Source: Actinobacillus arthritidis (GTDB taxonomy: Bacteria; Pseudomonadota; Gammaproteobacteria; Enterobacterales; Pasteurellaceae). From it: a stretch of DNA of 64,000 nucleotides. The translations under genes and the position numbers were made by a program. Positions 37,646 to 47,724 of this stretch are shown here, piece by piece. The stretch spans positions 806,001-870,000 of the forward strand of contig NZ_CP103833.1 in the NCBI RefSeq assembly GCF_029774155.1, in the 5' to 3' direction. Under the pieces are notes generated by a model that was given only the letters and a program-made list of their open reading frames with translations, made no database searches and was not told where the DNA came from. Every line of letters starts with the position of its first letter. The first letter of the stretch is position 1.

Positions 37646-39314
37646 TTATTCGCCTTTAGTCGCTTTGAAAGCTTCTGCCATAGCGTTTGGAATTGCAACA
37701 TCTTCTTTGTTTACTTGTGCGATTGCTTGCTGATTCTTCAGCTTCATCTTTTGCACGCACAGATAAGTTTACAATACGTGCTTTACGATCTACACCTGTA
37801 TATTTTGCTTCGATTGCATCACCAACAGAAATAACAGATGTAATATCTTCAACACGATCACGAGTTGCTTCGTTAGCACGGATAAACGCTTCAACGCCAC
37901 CTTCTAACTCAACTTTAACGCCTTTAGCATCAACTTCTACAACTTTACCCGTTAAGATTGCACCTTTTTTAGTGCTTTCTACGAAGTTAGTAAACGGATC
38001 AGATTCTAATTGTTTGATACCTAAAGAAATACGCTCTTTAACTGCATCAACTTGCAATACAACAGCTTCTACTTCGTCACCTTTTTTGTAGTTACGAACA
38101 GCTTCTTCACCTGTCACATTCCAAGAAATGTCAGATAAGTGAACTAAACCATCGATACCACCTTCAAGACCGATGAAGATACCGAAATCAGTGATAGATT
38201 TGATTTTACCTGTCACTTTATCGTTTTTATTGTGAGTTGTTGCGAAGTGTTCCCAAGGATTTGCTTTACATTGTTTTAAACCTAATGAGATACGACGACG
38301 TTCTTCATCAACTTCAAGCACCATTACTTCAACTACATCACCTACGCTAACAACTTTAGATGGATGAATGTTTTTGTTTGTCCAATCCATTTCTGAAACG
38401 TGAACTAAACCTTCAACACCGTCTAAAATTTCAACGAAACAACCGTAGTCTGTTAAGTTAGTTACTTTACCGGTTAATTTGCTATTTACAGGGTGGTTTT
38501 GAGCAATTGCGACCCATGGATCTTGACCTAATTGTTTTAAGCCTAATGATACACGAGTTTTCTCTTTATCAAATTTAAGGACTTTAACAGTTACTTCTTG
38601 ACCTACAGCAACTACTTCACTTGGATGTTTAACACGTTTCCATGCCATATCTGTGATATGTAATAAACCGTCAACACCACCTAAATCAACGAATGCACCG
38701 TAATCAGTTAAGTTTTTAACCGTACCAGTTACAACTGAACCTTCAACTAAGTTCGCTAATACTTCATCACGATCTTGGTTGCTTTCAGATTCAATTACCG
38801 CACGACGAGAAACAACTACGTTATTACGTTTTTGGTCAAGTTTGATAACTTTAAATTCTAATTCTTTACCTTCTAGGTTTAACGAATCGCGAACTGGACG
38901 AGTATCAACTAATGAACCAGGTAAGAATGCACGAACACCGTTTAATTCAACAGTGAAACCGCCTTTTACTTTACCGTTAACGAAACCGATAACTGTAGCT
39001 TGTTCTTCGAATGCTTTTTCTAAAGCAATCCAAGCTTCGTTACGTTTTGCATCACCACGAGAAACAACTGTTTCACCAAAGCCGTCTTCAACTGCTTTAA
39101 GAACAACATCTACTTGATCGCCAACTTGAACTTCTAATTCACCTTGAGCGTTCATAAATTCTTCAGCAGGGATTGATGATTCAGATTTGAAACCTGTATC
39201 AACAATTACATAACCTTTTTGAATAGCAACAACAGTTCCTTTAACCACATCACCTAAACGCGGAGTTGCGACAAAAGATTCTTCTAGTAGTTGAGCAAAC
39301 GATAATTCTGACAT
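37646..39314 (-). CDS. rpsA: 30S ribosomal protein S1 (frame broken at the 3' end)
   Basis: S1 brings mRNA to the 30S subunit and is essential. From the ATG at 39314 ([14 protein letters not shown]) six S1 repeats can be followed (for example [20 protein letters not shown]). The first frame ends at 37656 with an aberrant tail after [10 protein letters not shown]. The expected C-terminus ([20 protein letters not shown] then ATKGE) lies one frame away, with stop at 37646-37648. The break coincides with TCAGCAAGCA on the coding strand (37724-37733). TCAGCAGCA would give Ser-Ala-Ala and a 555-residue protein. A real frameshift in S1 is very unlikely. Confidence 0.95.
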
Positions 39315-39411
39315 AATTTTCTTCTTAAATAAAAATGAACATCCATCCAACATCCTGTCAAACGGGGTTAGTAATAATTACTAAACACATCCTGTGTTCA
39401 GCAAAACAAAA

Positions 39412-40086
39412 TTAAATTGTTCTGAATTTAGCAACATGCTCTAATGCTTGAGCAATTACCTCTTCAATCGACATATTAGTCGAGTCTAACAATAACGCAT
39501 CTTTAGCCGGAACTAACGGCGCAACAGCCCGATTTCTATCTCGAAAATCACGTTCTTTAATCTCGGCTAAAATCTCGTCAAAGTTAGCATTAAATCCTTT
39601 ATCTTGCAACTGTTTTACACGTCTTTTTGTACGTTCTTCAGCACTAGCGTCAAGAAATAATTTTACTTGTGCATCAGGAAAGACAACTGTTCCCATATCA
39701 CGCCCATCGGCGATAAGACCTTTAGACGAACTAAAATCTCTTTGGCGTTGTAGTAATGCTTCTCTCACCTTAGGGAAAACAGCTACTTTTGAAGCATTTT
39801 GCCCTGCTTCTGCGGTACGAATCTGATCACCAACATTTTCCCCATTTAGGATAACATTAATTTCACCATTTTCAGGTACAAACTTCACATCTAAATGACG
39901 ACCAACATCTGCTAATTTAGCTTCATCATCTAACGCAACGCCTAATTTAATCGTCGCCAAAGCCGTAATACGATAAATTGCACCGGAATCCAAAAAATCA
40001 AAACCTAATTTTTCCGCTAAAGCATGACATAATGTCCCTTTGCCCGCACCACTTGGGCCATCCACCGTAATCACAAAATTACTCAT
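39412..40086 (-). CDS. cmk: Cytidylate kinase
   Basis: Phosphorylates CMP and dCMP. The 224-residue protein has the P-loop [20 protein letters not shown] at the N-terminus, [16 protein letters not shown], and the conserved [20 protein letters not shown] with [10 protein letters not shown], all typical of Cmk. It precedes rpsA by about 100 bases as in E. coli, and follows degS with no overlap. No oddities. Confidence 0.96.
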   Translation of the reverse strand: MSNFVITVDGPSGAGKGTLCHALAEKLGFDFLDSGAIYRITALATIKLGVALDDEAKLADVGRHLDVKFVPENGEINVILNGENVGDQIRTAEAGQNASKVAVFPKVREALLQRQRDFSSSKGLIADGRDMGTVVFPDAQVKLFLDASAEERTKRRVKQLQDKGFNANFDEILAEIKERDFRDRNRAVAPLVPAKDALLLDSTNMSIEEVIAQALEHVAKFRTI

Positions 40087-40116
40087 AAAACACCTTAAAC
40101 TTTATTTATTCTAAAT

Positions 40117-41149
40117 TTATAACTCCGGAAATTCTCCAATAATGACATTAACTGTAAAGACTTTGCCATTACGTAAAACTTGAACCTTCACTTTTGTTCC
40201 CGGCTTAATATTTGCTAAAACATCCATCATTTGGGTTGGAGATACAGCCTCAACCGAACCTACTGCTAATATCCGGTCCCCCTCTTCAATTCCTGCTCGT
40301 GCAACAGGCCCATTAACAGCAATACCTGTAATTAAAACACCTTTCTGTTCATTATCATCAGACAAAGAAGAGTATAAGGAACTGTTTACGCCAAAATATC
40401 CTCGAATTACGCGTCCATCTTTAATAATCTTTTCCATAATTTGTTTCGCTAAATTGATAGGAATTGAGAAATTTAATCCTTCTGCCAATTCATCACTGGT
40501 TTTCCCTAAACTTAACGTATTAATACCGACCAATTCGCCTGCTGTATTAACTAATGCCCCACCAGAATTACCTTTATTGATTGATGCATCAGTCTGAATA
40601 AAATTTTGGCGTACCGCCGTCTGTTAAGGCATTTCGTCCTGTTGCACTGATAATGCCTTGTGTAATACTTTGTCCTAAATTAAGCGGATTACCGATTGCA
40701 AGCACAATATCACCGACACGAACCGGACGGTTATTATTTTGAGGAATCGTTGGTAAATGTTCAGCTTCTATTTTTAACACTGCCAAATCGGTCAATGTGT
40801 CATCTCCCACCAATTTAGCATCAAAAATTTGACCTGTTTGTAGTGCTACTGTAATTTGTGTCGCATTCTGAATAACATGCTTATTTGTCAGAATATAACC
40901 ATTTTCTGTCATTATCACCCCTGAACCAAGATTTTTTATTTCAAGGGAATCTCCAGATTGATTAATTGACTCATTATAAACATTCACAACAGCAGGAGAA
41001 GCTAATCTGACCGCTTCATGATAACTTAGGATATTATTGGAATTATAGGCTTTTACAATAAAAGGTGAGCGAACTAAAGGTGCGACCACAAGAATCAGAA
41101 ATGCACAAAATAAGCCAAATATAACCGCTTGTATGATCTTCTTTAGCAT
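40117..41149 (-). CDS. degS: Periplasmic serine protease DegS (frame broken)
   Basis: Membrane-anchored HtrA protease that senses misfolded outer-membrane proteins through its PDZ domain and cleaves RseA to release sigma-E. It has an N-terminal anchor (residues 5-25), catalytic His91 in TNKHVIQNAT and Asp121 in TLTDLAVLKIEA. The GNSGGAL catalytic serine falls in the second frame, just after the break near 40608-40613, and the PDZ domain (PVARAGIEEGDRILAVGS) follows. Removing one base in GGTACGCC would restore Gly-Gly-Arg-Gln-Asn-Phe, the usual wording. Restored length about 343. Likely a sequence error. Confidence 0.9.
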
Positions 41150-41231
41150 ATTATGTTCCTTATAATTTCTTACAGATTCTGAAAATAATGACTCAAAGAG
41201 ATAGATTAACTTATTAAAACTGCATATAACG

Positions 41232-41265
41232 AAAAAGGCGATTTCCTGAGGGAAAATCGCCTTTT
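41232..41265 (-). terminator. Terminator after tRNA-Leu
   Basis: On the minus strand GGCGATTTTCC and GGAAATCGCC pair around a short loop and are followed by TTTTT. It directly follows the tRNA gene and ends the secG-tRNA transcript. Confidence 0.88.
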
Positions 41266-41272
41266 ATATAAT

Positions 41273-41358
41273 TGGTGCTCTGGGCGAGACTCGAACTCGC
41301 ACATCCTATGGACACTACCCCCTCAAGATAGCGTGTCTACCAATTCCACCACCAGAGC
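41273..41358 (-). tRNA. leuU: tRNA-Leu (anticodon GAG)
   Basis: An 86-base class II tRNA with acceptor stem GCTCTGG/CCAGAGC, encoded CCA, D-loop GGTGGAATTGGTAGACACGC, anticodon loop TTGAGGG (anticodon GAG reading CUC and CUU), a long variable arm and T-arm GAGTTCGAGTCTC. The secG-leuU order is the same as in E. coli. Fold drawn by eye, all stems pair well. Confidence 0.97.
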
Positions 41359-41373
41359 TTAATCTTTCCAAAA

Positions 41374-41700
41374 TTATTGAGGAATATCGTTATTTTGGTT
41401 TTCTGTTTTTGGTTGTTCAACTTTTTGTTGAACGCCACTTAAATCTTCAAACTGACTTTTTGGTGCTACTTGATGCGAATTTAAATTGCCGATAAGTAAG
41501 CTAATACCAAAAAAGATAATGGCTAAAACCGCTGTTGTTCTTGATAAGAAATTAGCTGAACCAGCTGAACCGAATACGGTTCCTGACGCACCGCCACCAA
41601 ATGAGGCACCTGCATCAGCTCCTTTACCTTGTTGCATTAAAACAAAACCAATTAATGCAATTGCAACAACGAGATAAATAATTGTTAGTACGTTTAACAT
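41374..41700 (-). CDS. secG: Protein-export membrane protein SecG
   Basis: Small SecYEG translocon subunit of 108 residues. It has two membrane spans (VLTIIYLVVAIALIGFVLM and LSRTTAVLAIIFFGISLLI) separated by the conserved Gly-rich loop QQGKGADAGASFGGGAS with a FGSAG motif. The tail is Gln/Pro-rich and variable, as in relatives. It lies 15 bases before tRNA-Leu. Confidence 0.96.
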   Translation of the reverse strand: MLNVLTIIYLVVAIALIGFVLMQQGKGADAGASFGGGASGTVFGSAGSANFLSRTTAVLAIIFFGISLLIGNLNSHQVAPKSQFEDLSGVQQKVEQPKTENQNNDIPQ

Positions 41701-41831
41701 TTAAACTCTCTATTATTTTGTCCGCGATAAATTTCAGATTTTACAATTAAAATCTACTTGCGATGGCGTGCATAATATAGATTTCACATTCGCCTTGCAA
41801 GCTATTTTTTTATTTCAATTAGGCATTTGCC

Positions 41832-43749
41832 TTATTTTTCAGCAACTTGTGAATTTTTCTTAAAACTTGACCGCTTACGATAGGATACAGGTGGTTGAAT
41901 TTGACTTAAATTCTGTAAGTTCTGCCTATCTGTATGCAATAATTCCGGTAACTTACTAGTTAAAGTAGCCATAAATTGCTGATAACTCGCTTGTTTTTTA
42001 CTAATGTCCGTTAATTGCATTTCCCAATGTGCAGTCATATCTGGCTGAGTCGCTTCATCCGGCAATGCACTAATTAAAATCCGTCCTGCTTCCGTGCTAT
42101 GGATATTCCGTCCTTTTTTAACTAAAAATCCTCGTTTGAATAACAATTCTATAATACCGGCACGCGTTGCTTCTGTCCCTAAACCATCTGTTTCACGCAA
42201 TACCTTTTTAAGCTGTTTATCTTGCACAAAACGCGCAATACCAGTCATTGCAGACAATAAACTTGCATCGGTAAAATGACGAGGAGGCTGGGTTTTCTTA
42301 CTAACAATCTCTCCCTGTTCACAATATAACTGTCGCCCTTTCTTCACAACCGGTAACAACGGTTCTAACACTTCATCACTGTCTTCTTTACCTAGTAATG
42401 CTTTCCAACCGGCAACAATCAAGTTTCGAGCTTGCGCATTAAAAACGCCACCGACGATATCCAATACGATTTTACCTTTGCGATATTCCGCATCCGGACA
42501 AAATTGCATTAAGTATTGGCGAGCAATCAGTTGATAAATACGCTTTTCGTTTTCAGTTAGTTGTATCGAACCTTGGCGAGCAGTTGGAATAATGGCGTGG
42601 TGCGCTTCCACCTTTTTATCATTCCAACAGCGATTACGAATTTCCGGATTAACCACCTCAGGCTTTTCTTTATATTCATCTAGGTGATGAGCGATTGCCG
42701 CCATCACTTTAAAACGATCAGCATAATGCTCATTCGGTAAATAACGGTTATCCGAACGGGGATAAGTAATTAACTTATGCGTTTCGTATAGCTTCTGACA
42801 AATATCCAACACTGCCTGTGCCGACAAACCGTAACGACGTGCCGCATCAATTTGTAACACCGATAATGAATAAGGTAGCGGTGCGGTTTCGGTTTCAATT
42901 TTATCTTGATAGTCCGTGACCAATGCTTGCTTGGTCGGTAATGCGTTTAACCACATTTTCCGCCAAACTTCTGGATAACACACGACCGTCTTCATCTTGA
43001 TAATCTTCGCACGCCTTACTCGGTTGCCATTGTGCGGTAAAGCGTTCTTGAGTTTCTGGCACCACAATATGCGCTAATACTTCAAAATAGTCTTTCGGTA
43101 CGAAATGTTCAATTTCCAAATCTCGGCGTACAATTAAGCCTAACACAGGAGTTTGCACACGCCCTACTGATAATACACCTTGATAGCCTGCCCAACGTCC
43201 TTGTAAGGTATAAGCACGTGTCATATTAATGCCATATAACCAATCTGCCCTTGCACGTGCTAATGCCGAGGTGGCAAGCGGTATAAAATCACGATTATTT
43301 TGCAATTTATCAATCGCCTTTTTGACTGCACTCGGATTGAGATCGCTCACTAAACAACGCTGAATCTGATTACGCTTTTCTGCCGGCACATTTAGATAAC
43401 TGAACACTTCATCAACGAGTAGCTGTCCCTCTCTGTCCGGGTCACCAGCATTGACCAATACATCCGCTTTTTTTACTAATTTTTCGACCGCTTTCAGTTG
43501 CTTTAATGTCTCTTTTTTAGGCACTAACTGCCATTGTTGTGGAATAATCGGCAAATGTTCCATACGCCACATTTTAAAACGTTCATCATAAACATCCGGC
43601 TCTGCTTGTTCCAATAAATGACCGATACACCAAGTGACCACATCATGTTCACCGCATTGGATATACCCCTCTCCTCGAGTATGAGGTTTAGGTAATACAT
43701 CTGCAATTGCTCTCGCTAAACTTGGTTTTTCCGCTAAAAATACTCTCAA
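41832..43749 (-). CDS. topB: DNA topoisomerase III (frame broken)
   Basis: Type IA topoisomerase that decatenates replication and recombination intermediates. It starts [20 protein letters not shown]; a TTG at 43749 with AGGAAT upstream is the best start, since the longer ATG leader is not conserved. TOPRIM acidic motif [16 protein letters not shown] is near residue 103 and the active-site tyrosine region [13 protein letters not shown] lies in the second frame. The break is around 42924-42937 at coding GCAAGCA; GCAGCA would restore continuity and a 638-residue protein close to E. coli TopB. Probable sequence error. Confidence 0.92.
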
Positions 43750-43846
43750 TGCGATTATTCCTAATATAATTCTGCTTATCTTGCTAAAAATTGTCGGATG
43801 TTTCTCAATAAAAAGCAATATTCATTTTTGATGCTAAACAAACTAA

Positions 43847-43882
43847 AAAGGCTGAATCCGATATTTACCAGATTCAGCCTTT
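43847..43882 (-). terminator. Terminator after tsf
   Basis: AAAGGCTGAATC (43847-43858) and GATTCAGCCTTT (43871-43882) are perfect complements, and the minus-strand reading continues into TTTTTAG. It ends the rpsB-tsf operon. Confidence 0.9.
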
Positions 43883-43913
43883 GAAGATCAATATACTCAA
43901 TTAGATTGAATAA

Positions 43914-44766
43914 TTACGCGTTACCGCCAGTGATTTTAGCAACTTCTGTCGCGAAATCTTCTTCAACTTTCTCGATACCTTCACCAACTTCTAAACGAAT
44001 GAAGTTAGTTACTTTAGTATTGACAGATTTTAAGTAGTCGCCTACTGATTGTGAAGGATCCATTACAAATGCTTGACCTGTTAATGAAACTTCACCAGTG
44101 AATTTCTTCATACGACCTTCAACCATTTTCTCTGCGATTTCTTTTGGTTTACCAGAGTTGATTGCAATGTCGATTTGGATTTGACGTTCATGTTCAACAA
44201 CTTCTGCTGAAACATCTTCAGGGTTTACAAATTCAGGGCGACTTTTTCGCAACGTGCATTGCAACTTTTTTCAATTCTTCCTCTGAACCTTCACCTGCTA
44301 CTAACACACCGATTTTTGCACCGTGTAAGTATTGAGCGATAACTTGACCATCTAAGTATTGAACACGACGAATGTTCATGTTTTCACCGATTTTAGCCAC
44401 TAATGTCGCACGTTTTTCTTCAAATTGTCTTGCTAATGTTTCAATCGTTGTATCTTTGTTTGCTAATGCGAAATCAGCAACTTCGTTTGCTAAACCTAAG
44501 AAACCTGCATCTTTTGCTACGAAGTCAGTTTCACAGTTCATTTCTACTAATACACCGAAGCCTGCACCGATACGTGCTAAAATAACGCCTTCTGCCGCTA
44601 CACGACCTGCTTTTTTAGCCGCTTTAGCTTGACCAGATTTACGCATGTTGTCGATTGCTAATTCGATATCACCGTTTGCTTCAACTAACGCTTTTTTACA
44701 TTCCATCATACCTGCGCCAGTACGTTCACGAAGTTCTTTTACGAGTGATGCTGTGATTTCAGCCAT
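43914..44766 (-). CDS. tsf: Elongation factor Ts (frame broken)
   Basis: Guanine nucleotide exchange factor for EF-Tu. It shows the N-terminal UBA-like block [20 protein letters not shown] and the core GRVAAEGVI and [14 protein letters not shown]. The first frame stops after [12 protein letters not shown]; the remainder ([19 protein letters not shown] to [15 protein letters not shown]) is in another. The break is at a T5 run on the plus strand (44243-44247). Removing one base gives exactly 283 residues, the E. coli length. Since tsf is essential, a sequence error is the likely cause. Confidence 0.95.
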
Positions 44767-44800
44767 TTTGTATTCCTCTAAGGTTGAATTAGATAAGAAA

Positions 44801-44827
44801 AGCAGGGGGATAAAAATCGCCCCTGCT
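44801..44827 (-). terminator. rpsB-tsf intercistronic hairpin
   Basis: On the minus strand GCAGGGG and CCCCTGC enclose a ten-base A/T loop and are followed by TTTTCTT. It resembles the partial terminator between rpsB and tsf in E. coli, which lowers tsf relative to rpsB. Confidence 0.7.
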
Positions 44828-44861
44828 CCAAAGTGATTTAAGGGCTATGCCTTAATAACGA

Positions 44862-45579
44862 TTATTCAGCTGTTGCTTCTAACTCAGCTTCAACGTTTGA
44901 ACCACGACCTTCTTTAACTGCTTGCTGATCTTGCATCTAAGTAAAGTTGGATTGCACGTGTTGCGTCATCGTTACCCGGGATGATGTAGTTAACACCGTC
45001 TGGTGTAGAGTTTGTATCAACGATAGCAAATACTGGAATACCTAAGTTGTTTGCTTCTTTGATTGCGATATGCTCGTGGTCAGCACCGATGACGAAAATT
45101 GCATCCGGAAGACCAGCCATATCTTTGATACCGCCTAAGCTTAACTCTAATTTTTCTAACTCACGAGTACGCATTAACGCTTCTTTTTTAGTGATTTTGT
45201 CAAAAGTACCGTCTTGAGTTTGAGCTTCTAAATCTTTTAAACGTTTGATTGATTGACGTACTGTTTTCCAGTTAGTCAACATACCACCTAACCAACGATG
45301 GTTTACGTAGAATTGTTGGCAATCTACTGCTGCCGCTTTAACTGCTTCAGACGTCGCACGTTTTGTACCAACGAATAAAATTTTACCATTGTTGCTTGAA
45401 ATGCGAGTTAATTCTGCTAAAGCTTCGTTGAATAAAGGTAAAGTTTTTTCTAAGTTGATTACGTGAACACCGTTACGCGCACCGAAAATGAATGGTTTCA
45501 TTTTTGGGTTCCAGTAACGAGTTTGGTGACCATAGTGAACGCCCGCGTTAAGCATATCGCGCATAGAAACTTGTGCCAT
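44862..45579 (-). CDS. rpsB: 30S ribosomal protein S2 (frame broken at the 3' end)
   Basis: Small-subunit protein needed for S1 binding. The start [20 protein letters not shown], the [17 protein letters not shown] block and the nucleotide-like [17 protein letters not shown] segment are all present. The first frame ends at 44914 after [10 protein letters not shown]; the C-terminus [18 protein letters not shown] lies one frame away with its stop at 44862-44864. The break is at coding TCAGCAAGCA (44919-44928), the same ten bases as in rpsA, aceF and lpd. TCAGCAGCA restores a 238-residue protein. Confidence 0.95.
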
Positions 45580-45603
45580 AAGAATTTTCCTTAAATGTTG
45601 TTT

Positions 45604-45629
45604 GCTTTGTCACTTATGCAAGACAAAGC
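45604..45629 (-). promoter_or_regulatory. Leader hairpin upstream of rpsB
   Basis: GCTTTGTC (45604-45611) and GACAAAGC (45622-45629) pair perfectly about 25 bases before the rpsB ATG. In gamma-proteobacteria the rpsB leader binds S2 for autoregulation; whether this hairpin is that element is an inference from position. Confidence 0.45.
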
Positions 45630-45844
45630 GGGGTTTAGCCTCCACATATCCTAATAAATCAACCACTTACGTAGCACCCCAATCATTAGCTTTTGATATG
45701 TGTGTGTTTTAGTGTTAAAAAATAAATGTGAATGTTTCTCGCCCAAAATTATTCAGACAAAAAACGGGGCGAATTATGCCAAAAAACAAACAAAATTGCC
45801 AGTAATTTTTTACAAAAATGGCAATAAGGTTGACCGCTTGTTAT

Positions 45845-47629
45845 TTAACAACAGCCCATACAACAATAACTTTCTCGCTCGCTTAAATTGATTTGTTTAT
45901 TATGAAATTGCTGTAAGGTACAACGATGTCCCACACTAATAATAATGCTGTTCGGCAATCGGTTTCGAATTGTTCGATATAAGATCGCTTCAGTTGGTTC
46001 GTCTAATGCCGAGGTGGTTTCATCCAAGAAAATCAATTCCGGTTTTGCCAACAAAATCCGTACAAAAGCAATACGTTGTAATTCGCCCGGCGAAAGCGTG
46101 GCTTGCCAATCGGTATCAAAATCGAGTGAATCCATATATTTATCTAGACAACACTCTTGCATTGTCGCTTTTAGCTGTTCGTCAGTCACGGATAAACTCG
46201 GATAACAGATTGCATCACGTAAACTGCCTTGCGGTACATAAGGACGTTGTGGCAAGAATAACGGTTGTTCTAAACAAGCACGCTCCGCCACACCAAACGT
46301 TTCAAACGGGTAAATTCCTGCCAATGCCTTTAATAACGTAGTTTTACCCGTACCGGAAGCCCCCTGAATCAGTAATGAATCACCAGTATGTAGTTCTATA
46401 TTGATATTTTTCAGCAAAATTTGACCGCTTGCATCTTTAATACCGAAATCCTTCAAGACAAATCCTCGAGAACAAGGATAAGGAATATGTATCGGCATCC
46501 GATCAAGTTTATTAAGCGTCGTGAAAAATCCGTATAAACGGTTTAAACGGGCTTGATATAGCGTAAACTCTTCATAAAACAAGCGAAAAAACGACAATGC
46601 ACGCATCAAGCGATTAAATGATTGTACCGTTTGATGCATATCGCCTAAAGTTGCTTGTCCGGCAAAAAAACGAGGAGCTTGTAACATCAAAGGTAAAATC
46701 ATTGCTACTTGTGTGACACCGGTATTAAAACCATCTAATCCCAACATCTTGCGAACAATCTTCCAACGATTGGCAATGATATAATCGAATTTAGCGGTTA
46801 AATTACGCTGTTCTCGAGATTCTCCCGAATAAAAGGCGATACTTTCCGCATTATCCCGTACACGAATTAACGAATAACGATAATCGCCTTGTAATTTTTC
46901 TTTATTAAAATTTAAACGAATCAGCGGTCGTCCAATCCAAACCGATAAAACAGTCGCAAAAATAATAAACAGATAAATAAAGAACACTACGCCCTTTGGA
47001 ATATCTACACCGAATAGCGTCAATAGTCCCGACAAGCCCCATAAGATAATAGTAAACTCAATGGTGGCAACAATCGAATTAATCACACCTCGAGTAACTT
47101 CCACCGTTCCCGAAACAAAAGCGGTTGCGTCCTGTTCGATACGTTGATCAATATTATCTGGCAAATGCTTTTCATACTGCAAAAGGTAGTAATTTTTATT
47201 CTGCAACCAACGATGTAACATTTCGCTATTCAGTTTTTCCAACCATTTAATTTCAAACGACTGTGTCAGGAAATAGTTGATGATCGAATGAATAATCTTG
47301 ACGATAACTAACAACGCATTAATGCCAGCAAAAAACCAAAATGCTTCGATCTCTTTGTCTTGTAATGATTTATATAACCCGTTGTAGAAAAAGGTGTTTA
47401 AGACGCTGATACGTACTTCCAGTAAGATCAAAAAGATCAGCAATAAAAGTAAGCCTATTGTTTTGCCTTTGTGACTTTTTTGCCAACATGGTCGGGTAAT
47501 ATGCCAAAAGCGGTGTCCGAACTCAGTTTGTTTGAGTAACCAACTCGTCACTAAAAGTCCGATGGATACGCAACAAAGTGTACTTATCAACCATAAAAAA
47601 CTATTATTTAATTCTGTTTGCCAATTCAT
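45845..47629 (-). CDS. SbmA/YddA-type ABC transporter with fused ATPase
   Basis: About 594 residues: an N-terminal membrane domain of the SbmA/BacA type with about six spans, and a C-terminal ATPase. The ATPase has Walker A QGASGTGKTTLLKAL, a degenerate signature LSPGELQR and Walker B LIFLDETTSALD. Known relatives include E. coli YddA and mycobacterial Rv1819c, an importer of cobalamin and hydrophilic compounds. The protein ends ESYCCMGCC, an unusual tetracysteine tail that could bind metal. The start at 47629 is chosen because the longer reading runs through an uptake-sequence hairpin. It lies just downstream of a Fur-box TonB receptor gene, suggesting a joint role. Confidence 0.85.
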   Translation of the reverse strand: MNWQTELNNSFLWLISTLCCVSIGLLVTSWLLKQTEFGHRFWHITRPCWQKSHKGKTIGLLLLLIFLILLEVRISVLNTFFYNGLYKSLQDKEIEAFWFFAGINALLVIVKIIHSIINYFLTQSFEIKWLEKLNSEMLHRWLQNKNYYLLQYEKHLPDNIDQRIEQDATAFVSGTVEVTRGVINSIVATIEFTIILWGLSGLLTLFGVDIPKGVVFFIYLFIIFATVLSVWIGRPLIRLNFNKEKLQGDYRYSLIRVRDNAESIAFYSGESREQRNLTAKFDYIIANRWKIVRKMLGLDGFNTGVTQVAMILPLMLQAPRFFAGQATLGDMHQTVQSFNRLMRALSFFRLFYEEFTLYQARLNRLYGFFTTLNKLDRMPIHIPYPCSRGFVLKDFGIKDASGQILLKNINIELHTGDSLLIQGASGTGKTTLLKALAGIYPFETFGVAERACLEQPLFLPQRPYVPQGSLRDAICYPSLSVTDEQLKATMQECCLDKYMDSLDFDTDWQATLSPGELQRIAFVRILLAKPELIFLDETTSALDEPTEAILYRTIRNRLPNSIIISVGHRCTLQQFHNKQINLSERESYCCMGCC

Positions 47630-47667
47630 GTAAAAATATATAAAAATCACGTTTCCGAATAAAAAAA

Positions 47668-47712
47668 CAAGCGGTCGGAATTGGCAAATTTTTTGCAAAA
47701 TCCGACCGCTTG
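47668..47712. terminator. Uptake-sequence inverted pair between the receptor and ABC genes
   Basis: CAAGCGGTCGGA (47668-47679) and TCCGACCGCTTG (47701-47712) pair perfectly, with further inner pairing. It lies 13 bases past the receptor stop, so it may end or attenuate transcription before the ABC gene. Confidence 0.8.
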
Positions 47713-47724
47713 CCAAATGGCTAT

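Noticed and set aside
42094-45891. Several 60-90-residue frames opposite topB, tsf and rpsB
   Set aside because: Entirely antisense to strongly conserved genes, with no independent coding signal.
47630-47716. Upstream start of the SbmA/YddA-type gene at 47716
   Set aside because: The extension would be encoded by the uptake-sequence hairpin at 47668-47712 and reads as an unrelated peptide.
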